Assembly (NCBI GenBank): GCA_003648675.1
Contig: QMPS01000046.1
Location: 1 to 6,549 of the forward strand
Source: Aquificota bacterium
Lineage (GTDB): Bacteria; Thermosulfidibacterota; Thermosulfidibacteria; Thermosulfidibacterales; B14-G1
Direction: 5' to 3'
DNA length: 6,549 nt
Made by a program: the position numbers and the translations under genes. Positions 6,204 to 6,549 of the stretch are shown here, in pieces (the stretch's first letter is position 1; the number at the start of each line of letters is the position of its first letter). The notes under the pieces were generated by a model. That model was not told the DNA's origin. It searched no databases and was given only the letters and a program-made list of their open reading frames with translations.

Positions 6204-6549
6204 ATGGACACATATCAGTGGATGGATCTATCCGAGAAGTATCTCATGCCCACTTATCGCCGGTACCCTGTGGTGCTGGTGAGAGGTGAGGGTACCCGGG
6301 TGTGGGACGTGGAGGGGAGGGAGTACCTCGATTTTGGAGCGGGTATAGCTGTCTGTAATCTGGGCCACTGCCATCCTAGGATTGTGGAGGCTATCAAGGA
6401 CCAGGCCGAGTGTCTTCTCCATGTTTCCAACCTTTACCACATTGTGCCCCAGATTGAACTGGCCCGGATGCTGGTGGAACACACCTTTGCCGAGGGTCTT
6501 TTTCTGCAATTCGGGGGCTGAGGCCAATGAGGGGGCCATAAAGCTGGCC
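6204..6549 (+). CDS. argD: Acetylornithine aminotransferase-like, N-terminal part with frameshift, cut by window end
   Basis: This is the N-terminal part of a class III PLP aminotransferase, best matching ArgD (N-acetylornithine to N-acetylglutamate semialdehyde, arginine synthesis). From the ATG at 6204, 100 residues read normally: [57 protein letters not shown] and [16 protein letters not shown]. In this frame the next codons reach a TGA at 6519-6521. The +1 frame from 6499 to the window end reads [17 protein letters not shown], the expected PLP-phosphate-binding continuation. Two extra bases in the T5 run (6499-6503) would give the usual family spacing, ...AEGLFFCNSG. The start at 6204 is preferred because AGAGG (6194-6198) sits five bases before it and [15 protein letters not shown] resembles ArgD N-termini; upstream ATGs at 6171 and 6186 overlap ccsB. 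Related enzymes (succinyl- or succinyldiaminopimelate-type) cannot be excluded from this fragment. Confidence 0.85.

Noticed and set aside
6499..6549. Programmed frameshifting in argD.
   Set aside because: A T5 run is short for transcriptional slippage, only a weak 4 bp GGCC hairpin follows, and no ArgD recoding is known to me; an error or lesion is simpler.
1..6549. Mobile elements, CRISPR arrays, toxin-antitoxin or defence systems, tRNA or rRNA genes.
   Set aside because: None found on either strand. The PIN domain here belongs to the long membrane-anchored PIN/TRAM family, not to a small VapC toxin, and it has no antitoxin partner.

Overview
The window looks like an ordinary bacterial chromosome segment, made of two divergently transcribed gene clusters on either side of a roughly 260 bp intergenic region. 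The ResB/CcsB (System II) cytochrome c maturation pair and the radA-carD-PIN/TRAM-ispD(F) order fit Desulfobacterota (former Deltaproteobacteria) or a related anaerobic lineage. Clostridia-like Firmicutes and Nitrospirota remain possible. This placement is inference from gene content and protein style; no rRNA or other decisive marker is present.

Minus strand, reading from 3642 down to 1: radA/sms (DNA repair ATPase), carD (RNA polymerase-binding regulator), a membrane-anchored PIN/TRAM protein of the YacL type, and an isoprenoid gene that starts as ispD and continues in frame into the first residues of IspF. The last is therefore probably a bifunctional ispDF, cut by the window edge. Spacings are 13 bp, a 7 bp overlap and 3 bp, so this reads as one operon. 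A plausible extended -10 promoter lies upstream of radA, and a weaker candidate sits right at the carD start.

Plus strand, from 3904 to the end: resB (TTG start with a perfect AGGAGG), ccsB/resC with the tryptophan-rich haem-handling motif, and the N-terminal part of an ArgD-like acetylornithine aminotransferase. ResB and CcsB together form the System II haem delivery and cytochrome c synthase complex. The aminotransferase frame breaks about 50 bases before the window end: residues continue in the +1 frame after a T5 run, which points to a sequencing/assembly error or a real lesion.

I see no mobile element, CRISPR array, RNA gene or phage sequence. I found no strong sign of an undescribed system. 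The points most worth checking are the ispDF fusion with a shortened nucleotide-binding loop, the single amber codon separating the PIN/TRAM and IspDF frames, the argD frameshift, and inverted repeats in the divergent intergenic region.
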